The notes beneath the pieces are model-generated. The model made no database searches, was not told the DNA's origin, and saw only the letters and a list, made by a program, of their open reading frames with translations. Shown piece by piece: positions 29,523 to 37,245 of a stretch of 37,245 bases of DNA. The stretch covers positions 1-37,245 of the forward strand of contig AQRL01000027.1 in the NCBI GenBank assembly GCA_000402515.1. Direction: 5' to 3'. The stretch is from Nanoarchaeota archaeon SCGC AAA011-G17. GTDB lineage: Archaea > Nanobdellota > Nanobdellia > SCGC-AAA011-G17. Positions within the stretch are counted from its first letter, which is position 1; every line of letters begins with the position of its first letter. Position numbers and translations under genes: made by a program.

Positions 29523-30587
29523 TCATTTGATTATATAGCTAAAGATTTTTGGGAATAACTTGTAATTTAAAATTATATTTTTTTGCTGAAAGCAGGAATG
29601 TGTACAATAGCATCCCTTATTCTTAATAAACTTTATCTGCTTATCTGCACTCTCTGATTGTAGAATCTCTTTTAATGAGTTTTTTTTGATATTTCCTATT
29701 GATGGTAAAAGTTCACAAAAATATAAATCTCCTTTCTCATCTATTACAACACTTGTTTTATAAGCATAACAAGGGATTACTTGTTTTTTCTCCCTTAGGA
29801 TTCTAAGATATGTTTCAAATACAAATTTTTTAATTTTTGAAGCTATTCTAGATTTTAATTTATTTTTTTTACCATAGAATTCATAAGATTCCCATGTTTT
29901 GTATAGTAATTTTTTTATTTTATATAATTCTTCTATCGATGGAGGTTTATAATCTTTATTTTTTATATCCCCTCTTGCTATTTCAAAATTATGAAAATCT
30001 ATTTTAGGCATTTTTTCTTTCACATCTTCTATCAGTTTAGGTATATTTTTTATGTTTTTGTTGGTAATTGTTGTTGTTATTTTTATAATCAAATTTTTAT
30101 AATCATTTTTTAATAAAGACAGTTTGTTATATGTTTCTATTACTTTTTCATAATTTCCACTAACTCCTCTAATTTCATCATGAATAGTTTTAGTTCCATC
30201 TAATGATAAATTTATAGACAGAACTGTATTAAAATTACACTCTAACATTTCTTTTACTTTATTGTATATTTTTTCTGGTAGTAATCCGTTAGTTGGTATT
30301 GTAAAAAATTTTGGTTTATTATTTGTATTAAAAATCTTGTATATTTCAACTATATCTTCTCTTAAAAAAGGCTCTCCCCCAGATAGAGCCATTTCTGGTA
30401 TTTTATTAAACTCTTTGGATAATTTTTTTATTTCTTCTAAGTTCAATTCTTTTATATTTTTATTAAGATTCTTCCAATAAAAGCAGTGATTGCATTTAGA
30501 ATTACATTTAGATGTAATAAAAAATATTAAGAAGATTGGAGATTTTAATCTTTCCTTAATAAATGCATAATAAATATTTTTTATCAT
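29523..30587 (-). CDS. Radical SAM/SPASM domain protein
   Basis: This 354-residue protein starts MIKNIYYAFIKERLKSPIFL and has the radical SAM motif CNSKCNHCFYW near residues 27-35. ALSGGEPFLREDIVEI (the GGE motif) and NLSLDGTKTIHDEIRG follow. Near the end PCYAYKTSVVIDEKGDLYFCELLPSIGN and CYCTHSC hold the cysteines of a SPASM auxiliary cluster domain. I use the ATG at 30587, which overlaps the upstream stop (ATGA); an in-frame ATG at 30659 lies within that gene. SPASM proteins modify peptides or dehydrogenate sugars; in a glycan cluster the second is possible. No small precursor peptide gene was seen beside it. Confidence 0.82.
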   Translation of the reverse strand: MIKNIYYAFIKERLKSPIFLIFFITSKCNSKCNHCFYWKNLNKNIKELNLEEIKKLSKEFNKIPEMALSGGEPFLREDIVEIYKIFNTNNKPKFFTIPTNGLLPEKIYNKVKEMLECNFNTVLSINLSLDGTKTIHDEIRGVSGNYEKVIETYNKLSLLKNDYKNLIIKITTTITNKNIKNIPKLIEDVKEKMPKIDFHNFEIARGDIKNKDYKPPSIEELYKIKKLLYKTWESYEFYGKKNKLKSRIASKIKKFVFETYLRILREKKQVIPCYAYKTSVVIDEKGDLYFCELLPSIGNIKKNSLKEILQSESADKQIKFIKNKGCYCTHSCFQQKNIILNYKLFPKIFSYIIK

Positions 30588-31450
30588 TTTTTTAGACCTC
30601 TTGCAGCACCAAAACACCATACTAATTTTGATATAAATATTATGGGAATGGTATACCAATATTTGAGATATTCTCTATTTTCTATAAAAAATATTCTAAA
30701 TGTTTTATTTAAAGCAACAAAAGGTGAAAAAAGAATTAGTGATAGTTCATTTATAAATATCTTTGGTGGTGTATTAAGAAGATCAGAATATTCTAATCTT
30801 ACATTAATTGAATTTTTTGCCCATGCTAAATCATGTTCAATAAGTGACATAAATGATTCTCTTTTTGGATAATGGTATACTTTTGCAGCGGGTTCAAAAA
30901 ATAGGTTATAATTTAATCTTTTTATTTTCATTACAAAATCTAAGTCCTCTCCCGTGACTAATTTTTCATTAAACTTCTCCACACTTAAGGCTAAATCTTT
31001 TGTAACACATAAATTTATCGAAGCAATATTCATTTTATTATTACTTTGTTTTTCTTTTGGGGATAATGCATGAAAATGTGAGATATTGTCACATAATGTC
31101 CAGAAATTTTTATTGTCAAAATCAACAGACCCCCCAACGATTTTTATATTATCCTTCTGATGTTTTAATAAATTATCTAACCATCCATTATCAGCAATAC
31201 AATCTGCATCTATAAATACAAGCACCTCCCCTCTAGATTTGTCTATTCCGATATTTCTTGCTTCAGCAGGATTCTTTTTTTCTTCTGTTTCTATAAAGAT
31301 TACATTTTTATTTTTATTTATTAAATTATATTTATCTTTACCAACAATTATAATTTCTGCATCTGTTGGAATCTGAGATATTATTGAATTTACTGTTTTG
31401 TCAATTATTGGAGAATGCAAATTTGGAATTATAATGGATGTTTTTATCAT
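30584..31450 (-). CDS. GT2 family glycosyltransferase
   Basis: This 288-residue protein begins MIKTSIIIPNLHSP and has a family 2 GT-A domain: AEIIIVGKDKYN, AEARNIGIDKSRGEVLVFIDADC (the DxD site, about residue 75-98), GGSVDFDNKNF, and EKLVTGEDLDFVMKIKR for the acceptor and base region. A hydrophobic helix near the end (LILFSPFVALN, then YWYTIPIIFISKLVWCFGAA) may anchor it in the membrane. The ATG at 31450 is preferred over a GTG three codons upstream; GGGAGTG lies eight bases before it. It overlaps the radical SAM gene by four bases, starting the minus-strand operon. Confidence 0.82.
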   Translation of the reverse strand: MIKTSIIIPNLHSPIIDKTVNSIISQIPTDAEIIIVGKDKYNLINKNKNVIFIETEEKKNPAEARNIGIDKSRGEVLVFIDADCIADNGWLDNLLKHQKDNIKIVGGSVDFDNKNFWTLCDNISHFHALSPKEKQSNNKMNIASINLCVTKDLALSVEKFNEKLVTGEDLDFVMKIKRLNYNLFFEPAAKVYHYPKRESFMSLIEHDLAWAKNSINVRLEYSDLLNTPPKIFINELSLILFSPFVALNKTFRIFFIENREYLKYWYTIPIIFISKLVWCFGAARGLKK

Positions 31451-31590
31451 ATTATACACACTCCCGATATAAAATATATTTAAACATTATTATATTACTA
31501 AATATAAAAAAGATACATTATAAAGATTACAAAAAACTTAAGTAACCCAATTGTTTCTTTTTCCATGGGATTTTAATAAATCAAAAAGGA

Positions 31591-31597
31591 TATAAAA
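31591..31597 (+). promoter_or_regulatory. TATA box of the methyltransferase gene
   Basis: TATAAAA lies about 25 bases before the ATG at 31619, so the message is probably leaderless. The rest of the 168-base divergent spacer is A+T-rich without another gene. Confidence 0.5.
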
Positions 31598-31618
31598 CAT
31601 ACTATTTAGTGGCTATGA

Positions 31619-32245
31619 ATGGAAGATTATCATACAAATTGCTTTAAATTTGATAAAAAAAGAGATGAAATATGGAAAGTTATAGCAAGTTATTTACAGA
31701 AATATATCCCAAAAAATTCAAAAGTTTTAGATTTAGGGGCCGGATATGCCAGTTTTATAAATAGTATAAATGCTAGTGAAAAACATGCAGTAGATATTTG
31801 GGATGGATTGATTAAACATACAAATGCTGATGTTAAGGCGCATATAATTACATGTACTAATCTAAGCGTATTAAAAAAAGATTATTTTGATGTTGTATTC
31901 TCAAGCAATTTATTAGAACATCTTGAAAGGTATGATGTAATAAAAACGATAGATGAAATAAAAAATATATTAAAACCTGAAGGAGTATTTATCATAATCC
32001 AACCAAATTACAAGTATTGTAAAAAAGTTTATTTTGAAGACCAAACGCATAAAACAATCTTTACCGATGAATCTCTTTCAAATTTATTAAAAGAAAAAGG
32101 ATTCAAAATAAAAAAAGTAATTCCAAAATTTCTCCCATTTTCAATGAAATCTAAGGCTCCAAAAAGCAAATTATTATTAAAAATTTATTTAAGATTACCA
32201 ATAAGGCCCATGGCAAAACAAATGTTGATAATATGCAAAAAATAG
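31619..32245 (+). CDS. Class I SAM-dependent methyltransferase
   Basis: This 208-residue enzyme has the Rossmann methyltransferase motifs: VLDLGAGYASFIN (about 36-48) for S-adenosylmethionine, FDVVFSSNLLEHLE (about 95-108), then ILKPEGVFIIIQPN (about 118-131), as in the Methyltransf_11 group. The end, LRLPIRPMAKQMLIICKK, is basic and may contact a membrane. It is alone on the plus strand between two minus-strand groups, with its own promoter. It could methylate a sugar of the surface glycan; the sequence does not fix the substrate. The stop is TAG. Confidence 0.82.
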   Translation: MEDYHTNCFKFDKKRDEIWKVIASYLQKYIPKNSKVLDLGAGYASFINSINASEKHAVDIWDGLIKHTNADVKAHIITCTNLSVLKKDYFDVVFSSNLLEHLERYDVIKTIDEIKNILKPEGVFIIIQPNYKYCKKVYFEDQTHKTIFTDESLSNLLKEKGFKIKKVIPKFLPFSMKSKAPKSKLLLKIYLRLPIRPMAKQMLIICKK

Positions 32246-32249
32246 TTCT

Positions 32250-32966
32250 TTAAATTATTTTAAGGGGTTTTATACGGTTGATTATTACAACCCATATCAT
32301 TGTAAAACCTAATTTTAGAGCTCTCCATCTATTTCCAGTAATTTTAGAAATACCGGACCTTTTTCTATATCTTATTGGTATCTCTAAAATTTCAAAATTC
32401 AATCTTGAAGCTATTGTAACCATATAGGGGAGAAAGGCAGCATCTCCACGAGATAAATAAGGTAATAATGTATTCAAACATTCTTTTTTTATCATCCTGT
32501 ATGTTCCACCAGATTCTCTCATAGAAGGTCCGCCATAAAGGACCTGAATAAGTTTTGCGATAAACCAATTTCCATATTTTAAAAAAGGAGTCCAATCAGC
32601 TTCTTTATCTATTAAATGGTCATTAGATCTGCCCCCCTTGACCATATCAAAGTGTTCAATAAATCCAAGGAATTTATAAATATCTTCAGGATAAAAACTA
32701 TCATCAGATTCAACCAAAACAGTATAATCTGCCTTTGATTCTTTTAAAGCCCTAATACAAGCATAACCATATCCTTGTTTTTTTTCTTCTACAACTATTG
32801 CCCCTGCTTCTTTTGCTAATTTTATCGTTTTGTCTTTAGAATTATTATCTACAACAACCACCTTGTCTACTTCAGGAATAGATAGAAAATTTTTAACAGT
32901 ATTATAAATACCTTTTTCTTCATTATACGCTGGCATAACAACCCAAATAGTCTTTTTTTTCCACAT
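32250..32966 (-). CDS. GT2 family glycosyltransferase (dolichyl-phosphate sugar synthase-like)
   Basis: This 238-residue protein has a DPM1-type GT-A domain: WVVMPAYNEEKGIYNTV, VVVVDNNSKDKTIKLA, KKQGYGYACIRAL, and VESDDSFYPEDI, where the DDS takes the place of the usual DADGQ. GPSMRESGGTYRMIKKECL and EIPIRYRKRSG.SKITG-like residues follow. The final LGFTMIWVVIINRI is hydrophobic and may touch the membrane. It has no extra membrane domain, unlike the gene at 27065. It probably transfers a nucleotide sugar to a lipid phosphate. It lies 20 bases after the epimerase gene, probably in the same transcript. Confidence 0.8.
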   Translation of the reverse strand: MWKKKTIWVVMPAYNEEKGIYNTVKNFLSIPEVDKVVVVDNNSKDKTIKLAKEAGAIVVEEKKQGYGYACIRALKESKADYTVLVESDDSFYPEDIYKFLGFIEHFDMVKGGRSNDHLIDKEADWTPFLKYGNWFIAKLIQVLYGGPSMRESGGTYRMIKKECLNTLLPYLSRGDAAFLPYMVTIASRLNFEILEIPIRYRKRSGISKITGNRWRALKLGFTMIWVVIINRIKPLKII

Positions 32967-32986
32967 TTAAGTTAATAATAATCCCA

Positions 32987-33970
32987 TTACGTTTTTATTA
33001 AATATCTTTGTTTCAAAATTGCCGCTTCGGAGATTATATCATCTATAGACCAATTAGGTTTCCATCCAACCGCTTTGACCAATTTATCAACATTAGGAAT
33101 CTTATTCCATGCTTCAGCAAATTCATCACCAAACAACTTTTTTGGATTAACTAAGTTTATTTCGCTATATGAATTTGTTGCTTCTTTTATCTTTTCAGCA
33201 AGTTCACGAATAGAAATAACATTTCTTGGATTACCTATATTAAATATTTCCCCGGTTATATCAGATTCCATAACCATGAAAATCCCATCAACAAGGTCTT
33301 CAACATGAGTAAATGTTCTTTTTTGTTTGCCATCCCCATAAATAGTTATTGGCTCTCCTGACAATGCTTGTCTTAGAAACCTTGGCATAACAAATCCAAG
33401 CTCATCATTCTGGGAAGGACCGATAATGTTAAATGGCCTTATACAATTATATTTTAATGGAAAGTCTATACTAAGATTTTTAAGCATAATCTCAGATAGC
33501 AATTTACTTACACCATATTCAAGTCTTACAGTTATATTTGGAGGAACTACCTTATTAATATCTTCCCTTTGCCCTTCATTTTCATCATCTGGATTTTTTC
33601 CATAAACCTCAGATGTAGAAATATCGATTAGTTTAGCCCCCATTTTTATGGCTATTTCTGCCACCTTGTAAGTTTGTTCAATTATTATTTTTCCTATTTT
33701 TCCCTTGTATTTAAGTACGCCAACAGGACCTACTGGGCTGGCTAGATGATAAATTTGAAAATATTTCTCATTATCAGGTAATGCCCATTCGCTAAAATCT
33801 TCCTCAATGAATTGAACTCTTTTATCATTGGCTATTTTTTCATCAAGAACACTAGAGGATAAATTATCTACTATTGTGATATTATAATCAGTTTCATTTA
33901 AAATTTTTCTTTCTAAGAATTTTCCTATAAATCCCATCCCCCCAGTAACAAGTACCTTTTCTCTATTCAT
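32987..33970 (-). CDS. NAD-dependent sugar epimerase/dehydratase (extended SDR)
   Basis: This 327-residue enzyme starts MNREKVLVTGGMGFIGKFL, the GGxGxxG NAD-binding motif, and has IVDNLSS, IYHLASPVGPVGVL, DISTSEVYG and the catalytic YGVSK (about residue 148-152), then RPFNIIGPSQ and the IYGDGKQKRTFTHVEDLVDGI region. These are typical of nucleotide-sugar 4-epimerases, 4,6-dehydratases and UDP-glucuronate decarboxylases; the last is closest in the YHLASP/VGPVG part, but I cannot decide. The ATG at 33970 is used rather than one four codons upstream. It feeds nucleotide sugars to the transferases around it. Confidence 0.85.
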   Translation of the reverse strand: MNREKVLVTGGMGFIGKFLERKILNETDYNITIVDNLSSSVLDEKIANDKRVQFIEEDFSEWALPDNEKYFQIYHLASPVGPVGVLKYKGKIGKIIIEQTYKVAEIAIKMGAKLIDISTSEVYGKNPDDENEGQREDINKVVPPNITVRLEYGVSKLLSEIMLKNLSIDFPLKYNCIRPFNIIGPSQNDELGFVMPRFLRQALSGEPITIYGDGKQKRTFTHVEDLVDGIFMVMESDITGEIFNIGNPRNVISIRELAEKIKEATNSYSEINLVNPKKLFGDEFAEAWNKIPNVDKLVKAVGWKPNWSIDDIISEAAILKQRYLIKT

Positions 33971-34049
33971 ATTATATTCCACAAATTGAATGGTTTAAAA
34001 ATGTTTTTATTGCTTATAATATATTATTGAATTTTGATAAAGCAATAGG

Positions 34050-34057
34050 TTTAAAAA
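34050..34057 (+). promoter_or_regulatory. TATA box that supports the 34081 start
   Basis: TTTAAAAA lies about 27 bases before the ATG at 34081, inside the extension that a TTG at 34027 would give. A leaderless message from here supports the ATG as the start. Confidence 0.5.
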
Positions 34058-34080
34058 TAAATATTGGATTAAAAATTATT

Positions 34081-35568
34081 ATGAATGAAATAATTATGGT
34101 ATATCCAGAACTTGGAGCATATGGTACAGTTATTGTAGATTTACCTTTATCTTTGATATATGCTGCGAGAGTTGCTCATAAAGAAGGATATAAAATAAAA
34201 ATAATTGATTGTAGGGTTGAAGATGATTGGGAAAATAAATTATTAAAAGAATTAAAAAACAATCCTTTGGCAGTAACAATTTCATGTATGACTGGAAAAC
34301 CAATTTATCATGCTCTTAAGGTATCTAAATTAGTAAAAGAAAATTCTAATGTTCCTGTTATTTGGGGGGGGATTCATCCAACCTTGCTGCCTCTACAAAC
34401 ATTAGAGCACCCATTGATAGACTGTGTTGTTGAGGGGGATGGAGAATTTACATTATATGAAATAGCCAAGGCATTGGAAAAAGGAAAATCCTTCCATGGA
34501 ATTGCAGGAACATACTTCAAGGAAAATGGAAAAGTTATAAAAAATCCAAAAAGACCACCAACAAATCCGAATAGCTTGCCAAGTGAAATTCCACCTTATG
34601 AACTTGTTGATATTAAAAAGTATAAAAGAGTTGGATTTAAAGAAACATCATTTTCAATATTGACAAGTAGAGGATGTCCACACAGGTGTGCATTTTGCCA
34701 TGTACCTGCAACAGATAATAAATGGTTATCGGAGAATGTAGATAGAACAATAAATCACATAAAATATATAACTGAAAATTTTAAGCCAGATTATTTGTTT
34801 TTTAATGATAATGATTTTTTTGTAGATCTTAAAAGAGCAGAAAGTATTTTTCTTGAAATGAAGAAGGAAAAAATTGATGCCATTGTTGGATTTAGGGGTA
34901 TGAGGGTAAGTGAATTGAAAATATTGGATGATAAGTTTTTAAGATTGATGGAAGATATAGGTGCAAGAGAATTGCATATTGGAGCAGAATCAGGTTCTCA
35001 AAAAATCCTTGATCTGATAAAGAAAGGGATAAACGTAGAAGATACTATTGATGTGAATAGAAAACTTTCAAAATATAGTGGATTAAGACCTTCATATAAT
35101 TTTTTTACAGGAGTACCTGGAGAAACAGAGGAAGATATATTTTTAACAACTAATTTGATATTAAATCTTTTAAAAGAAAATAAATATGCTCAAATAAGTA
35201 GTATCTGTCAATTTAATCCTTATCCAGGAACAGAGCTATATGACTTGGCAGTAAAATATGGTTACCAACCGCCAAAAAAACTTGAAGATTGGATAGAAAT
35301 TGATCAAAGTGATTATGCAAAAAAATGCCCTTGGATAACTTCCGATAGAAGAAAACTTATGGACATGTTATATTTAGCGGCGTTATTTGTAGATAAAAAA
35401 ATAGAATGGCATTTTTTATCAAATAAACCGCAATTTTTCTTATTAAGGAATATTTCAAAAATGTATAGGCCAATTGCAAGATTTAGAATGAAAAATCACA
35501 TATATTCATTACCAATAGAAGTATCATTAAAGAATTTTATATTTAACCATATTGAAAAAAAATTATAG
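34081..35568 (+). CDS. B12-binding-domain radical SAM protein
   Basis: This 495-residue protein begins MNEIIMVYPELGAYG and has a cobalamin-binding-like N-terminal domain (GGIHPTLLPLQTL and EGDGEFTLYEIAKAL, about 97-140), then a radical SAM domain with TSRGCPHRCAFCHVPA, C-x3-C-x2-C, near residue 198. ELHIGAESGSQKILDLIKKG and FTGVPGETEEDI follow, and the barrel closes with FNPYPGTELYDLAVKYG. It resembles B12-type methyltransferases and is a distant relative of the gene at 25660. It is on the plus strand with its own promoter. The substrate is unknown; a lipid or a sugar in the glycan is a reasonable guess. Confidence 0.83.
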   Translation: MNEIIMVYPELGAYGTVIVDLPLSLIYAARVAHKEGYKIKIIDCRVEDDWENKLLKELKNNPLAVTISCMTGKPIYHALKVSKLVKENSNVPVIWGGIHPTLLPLQTLEHPLIDCVVEGDGEFTLYEIAKALEKGKSFHGIAGTYFKENGKVIKNPKRPPTNPNSLPSEIPPYELVDIKKYKRVGFKETSFSILTSRGCPHRCAFCHVPATDNKWLSENVDRTINHIKYITENFKPDYLFFNDNDFFVDLKRAESIFLEMKKEKIDAIVGFRGMRVSELKILDDKFLRLMEDIGARELHIGAESGSQKILDLIKKGINVEDTIDVNRKLSKYSGLRPSYNFFTGVPGETEEDIFLTTNLILNLLKENKYAQISSICQFNPYPGTELYDLAVKYGYQPPKKLEDWIEIDQSDYAKKCPWITSDRRKLMDMLYLAALFVDKKIEWHFLSNKPQFFLLRNISKMYRPIARFRMKNHIYSLPIEVSLKNFIFNHIEKKL

Positions 35569-35595
35569 TTGTATCTGATTTTTTTTTAAAGTAAA

Positions 35596-37110
35596 TTACA
35601 ATTTATAAAGTGCGTAATCTTCATTCTTAAAAAGAATATCTAATTCAAAATTTGATTGGTTTTTTAAAATGATGTGTGTTACTCCATACTTCTCTTTTAA
35701 CCACATCAATTTATTTTCATTTATATCTTTCATATTACTTTCACATACTTTTTTAATTTCATAGGAAGATTTATTCTCTTTGTCAAATGGACCACATAAA
35801 TCTTCTAATCTGTTAAAACTTTCCACAGCAAAATTTGGGAAATAAAGAAAGGAACCACTTTCAGTCCATCCAAAATAATTATTTCTCTTTGAATATACCT
35901 TAAAGGATTCTTCAAATGGGGGGGTTATAATTAAATCAGTTTTATCAGTTAATTCTTTTGTTTTTATTGAAATTTCTTCCCATGAGTTGATACTTCTATG
36001 GTTGGGGAAATCAATATTTTTAACAAAACCCCCCCCAATTAGTACTGGACCAAGAATTGCAGTTATAAACAATAAACATATAAAAATGGAAACAAAAAAA
36101 TTCCAGCCAAACCTTGTTTTGTTTAATTGACAATAAATATAATTGGAAACATAAGCTATCATTATTATTCTGAAGTAAACAAGGCTTCTAAACAATGAAA
36201 GCTTTATGATTACAATAGATGGATAAAATTCAGAGAAGATAGTTCCGATCAATAAGAAAATAAAAGTTGCTAAGCCAAAATATATAACTTTTCTATTTAT
36301 TTCATTATCCTTGCTATATTTCAAAGAAATAAAAAAAGTAATAACTAGTAATGATAATAAAATGTAATCTCTTAAGTTCCAAGAAAGGGGGAATATGTGG
36401 TGGCTAGAACGAATAGTTATAAAGTATAACCAATCCTGAAAATTAAAATTTCCAGCGGGGTTAAAAGAAAATATTTTTATAAAAATTGGAATTATAATTA
36501 AGAAAGATATTAACCCGCCAAAAAACACTTTTTTGTTTATCTTGTTAGTATTAAATATAAAATAAATCAAATAAATAAAACCAAGATAAAGAACACTCAA
36601 GGGATGTATATAAGAAATAACTGCTAAAAATAAAAAAGATTTAAAGAAGTCTTTTTTTAAAAAGAAGGCAATAGAAAAAAAAGCAAGAGGAAGACTCATA
36701 TCAAAAGGAGTAAAATCTGAAGAGAAGATTATAAAGTTTCCAATATTAAATGTCCAAACTATGAATGTTGAAAAAAAAGTGGATAATAAAGAAACAACCG
36801 TATTTTTGAAAATAGTATTAGATAAAAAATATATTGAAAATACCAGAAAAACTCTTGATAATATAAATAGAATGAATAGAATCCATTCTAAATTATTTTC
36901 ATTGCTTAAATATGCAATAGATTGCCATGCATAAAAAGGTAAATTTGACAGTAAAGAAATTTGTTGGTCATTGTTTAAAATACTCTGGTCTTGGTAGTAT
37001 TGTATCAAAGGAACATATATTGGTTCTGCATAATTATAACCTGTGTTTATAATTGAAAAAAAACTTAAAACAATTAAGATGCAATAAACGCTAACATGTT
37101 TAGATATCAT
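35596..37110 (-). CDS. Multi-spanning membrane protein, GT-C-like
   Basis: This 504-residue protein has about eleven hydrophobic segments in the first 370 residues and an outward soluble part near the C-terminus (FPNHRSINSWEEIS, IITPPFEESFKVYSKR, YGVTHIILKNQ). This plan matches GT-C glycosyltransferases and archaeal oligosaccharyl-transferase-like proteins, and the last segment looks like the domain seen after the membrane part of many such proteins. I see no clear WWD motif or conserved acidic loop, so it may be a distant GT-C member. It is convergent with the radical SAM gene, 27 bases apart. Confidence 0.62.
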   Translation of the reverse strand: MISKHVSVYCILIVLSFFSIINTGYNYAEPIYVPLIQYYQDQSILNNDQQISLLSNLPFYAWQSIAYLSNENNLEWILFILFILSRVFLVFSIYFLSNTIFKNTVVSLLSTFFSTFIVWTFNIGNFIIFSSDFTPFDMSLPLAFFSIAFFLKKDFFKSFLFLAVISYIHPLSVLYLGFIYLIYFIFNTNKINKKVFFGGLISFLIIIPIFIKIFSFNPAGNFNFQDWLYFITIRSSHHIFPLSWNLRDYILLSLLVITFFISLKYSKDNEINRKVIYFGLATFIFLLIGTIFSEFYPSIVIIKLSLFRSLVYFRIIMIAYVSNYIYCQLNKTRFGWNFFVSIFICLLFITAILGPVLIGGGFVKNIDFPNHRSINSWEEISIKTKELTDKTDLIITPPFEESFKVYSKRNNYFGWTESGSFLYFPNFAVESFNRLEDLCGPFDKENKSSYEIKKVCESNMKDINENKLMWLKEKYGVTHIILKNQSNFELDILFKNEDYALYKL

Positions 37111-37213
37111 TTTAGTCTCATAAAAAAGATTTGTACCTTTTTATGTTATGTCTCCAGAATATAAACTCCAAAACGAATAAGTTTAAAATGCTTTGGTTTC
37201 TTGGTAACCGTTT

Positions 37214-37241
37214 AGCTGCTTAGGGTTTCCCTAAGCATGCT
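37214..37241 (+). repeat. Strong hairpin near the window end
   Basis: TGCTTAGGG (37217-37225) pairs perfectly with CCCTAAGCA (37229-37237) around TTT, and AGC (37214-37216) with GCT (37239-37241) adds three pairs past one bulged base. It is much more G+C-rich than its surroundings. A TTTAAAAT box lies about 35-40 bases upstream, so this may be the start of a structured RNA that runs past the window. The bases 37111-37213 otherwise hold only promoter-like sequence. Confidence 0.45.
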
Positions 37242-37245
37242 GTTG

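Noticed and set aside
34027-34080. An 18-residue N-terminal extension of the radical SAM protein from a TTG.
   Set aside because: A TATA box lies inside it about 27 bases before the ATG at 34081, and the family begins at the ATG.
1-37245. CRISPR arrays, insertion sequences and transposases.
   Set aside because: No regularly spaced repeats, no transposase or integrase motifs and no terminal inverted repeats around coding segments were seen.

Overview
The window is strongly A+T-rich archaeal DNA. Archaeal marks are uS15 and S3Ae ribosomal proteins, a Bud32 kinase, an archaeal single-strand nuclease-like DHH protein, TATA boxes about 25 nt upstream of starts, intron-bearing tRNAs and a methanococcal-type S-layer protein. 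Many short membrane-anchored proteins carry an 'ITG' motif after the first membrane segment, and overall gene style suggests a DPANN archaeon of the Pacearchaeota/Woesearchaeota type. That placement is an inference from gene content, not a phylogeny.

Layout. (1) 1-4004: a tight operon of chromosome segregation and protein targeting genes: scpB, ftsY, srp54, an ASCH-domain gene and bud32, mostly overlapping by a few bases. (2) 4039-6624: accessory genes (a WYL-domain protein, a coiled-coil protein, an orphan gene between tRNA-Gln and a partial copy of its 3' end, and a nucleotidyltransferase-fold gene with a small partner). (3) 6665-9626: core genes: an EF-Tu domain-2-like protein, rps15, DHH phosphoesterase, S3Ae and a ferredoxin. 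(4) 9679-11386, minus strand: a HEPN/MNT pair and a second HTH-MNT gene, each with palindromic operator-like sites. (5) 11488-11770: tRNA-Thr and a tRNA, probably Val(GAC), that folds only if three introns are removed. (6) 12044-22453: cell surface region: S-layer protein, two related anchored proteins, a glycosyltransferase, tRNA-Ser with intron, two anchored surface proteins on the minus strand, a DegT-type sugar aminotransferase broken by one in-frame TAG, and four tandem ITG-motif surface proteins. (7) 22450-23718: a fused methylthioadenosine phosphorylase/adenine phosphoribosyltransferase. (8) 23771-37110: a surface glycan or glycolipid cluster with GT4, GT2 and GT-C-like enzymes, a flippase-like membrane protein, three radical SAM proteins, a methyltransferase and a sugar epimerase.

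How it fits together. SRP54 and FtsY deliver secreted proteins to the membrane; the S-layer and the Asn-X-Ser/Thr-rich surface protein are natural acceptors for sugars built by the glycosyltransferase cluster. The fused MTAP-APRT would recycle methylthioadenosine from polyamine metabolism (and possibly from some radical SAM reactions) to AMP. Several genes look leaderless, with the TATA box 25-27 nt before the ATG, while a strong GGAGGTG ribosome binding site appears in front of the S-layer and ITG genes.

Most notable: the three-intron tRNA, the MTAP-APRT fusion, the amber-interrupted aminotransferase, the four-gene ITG array, and the small element-like segment bounded by a tRNA-Gln 3' repeat.
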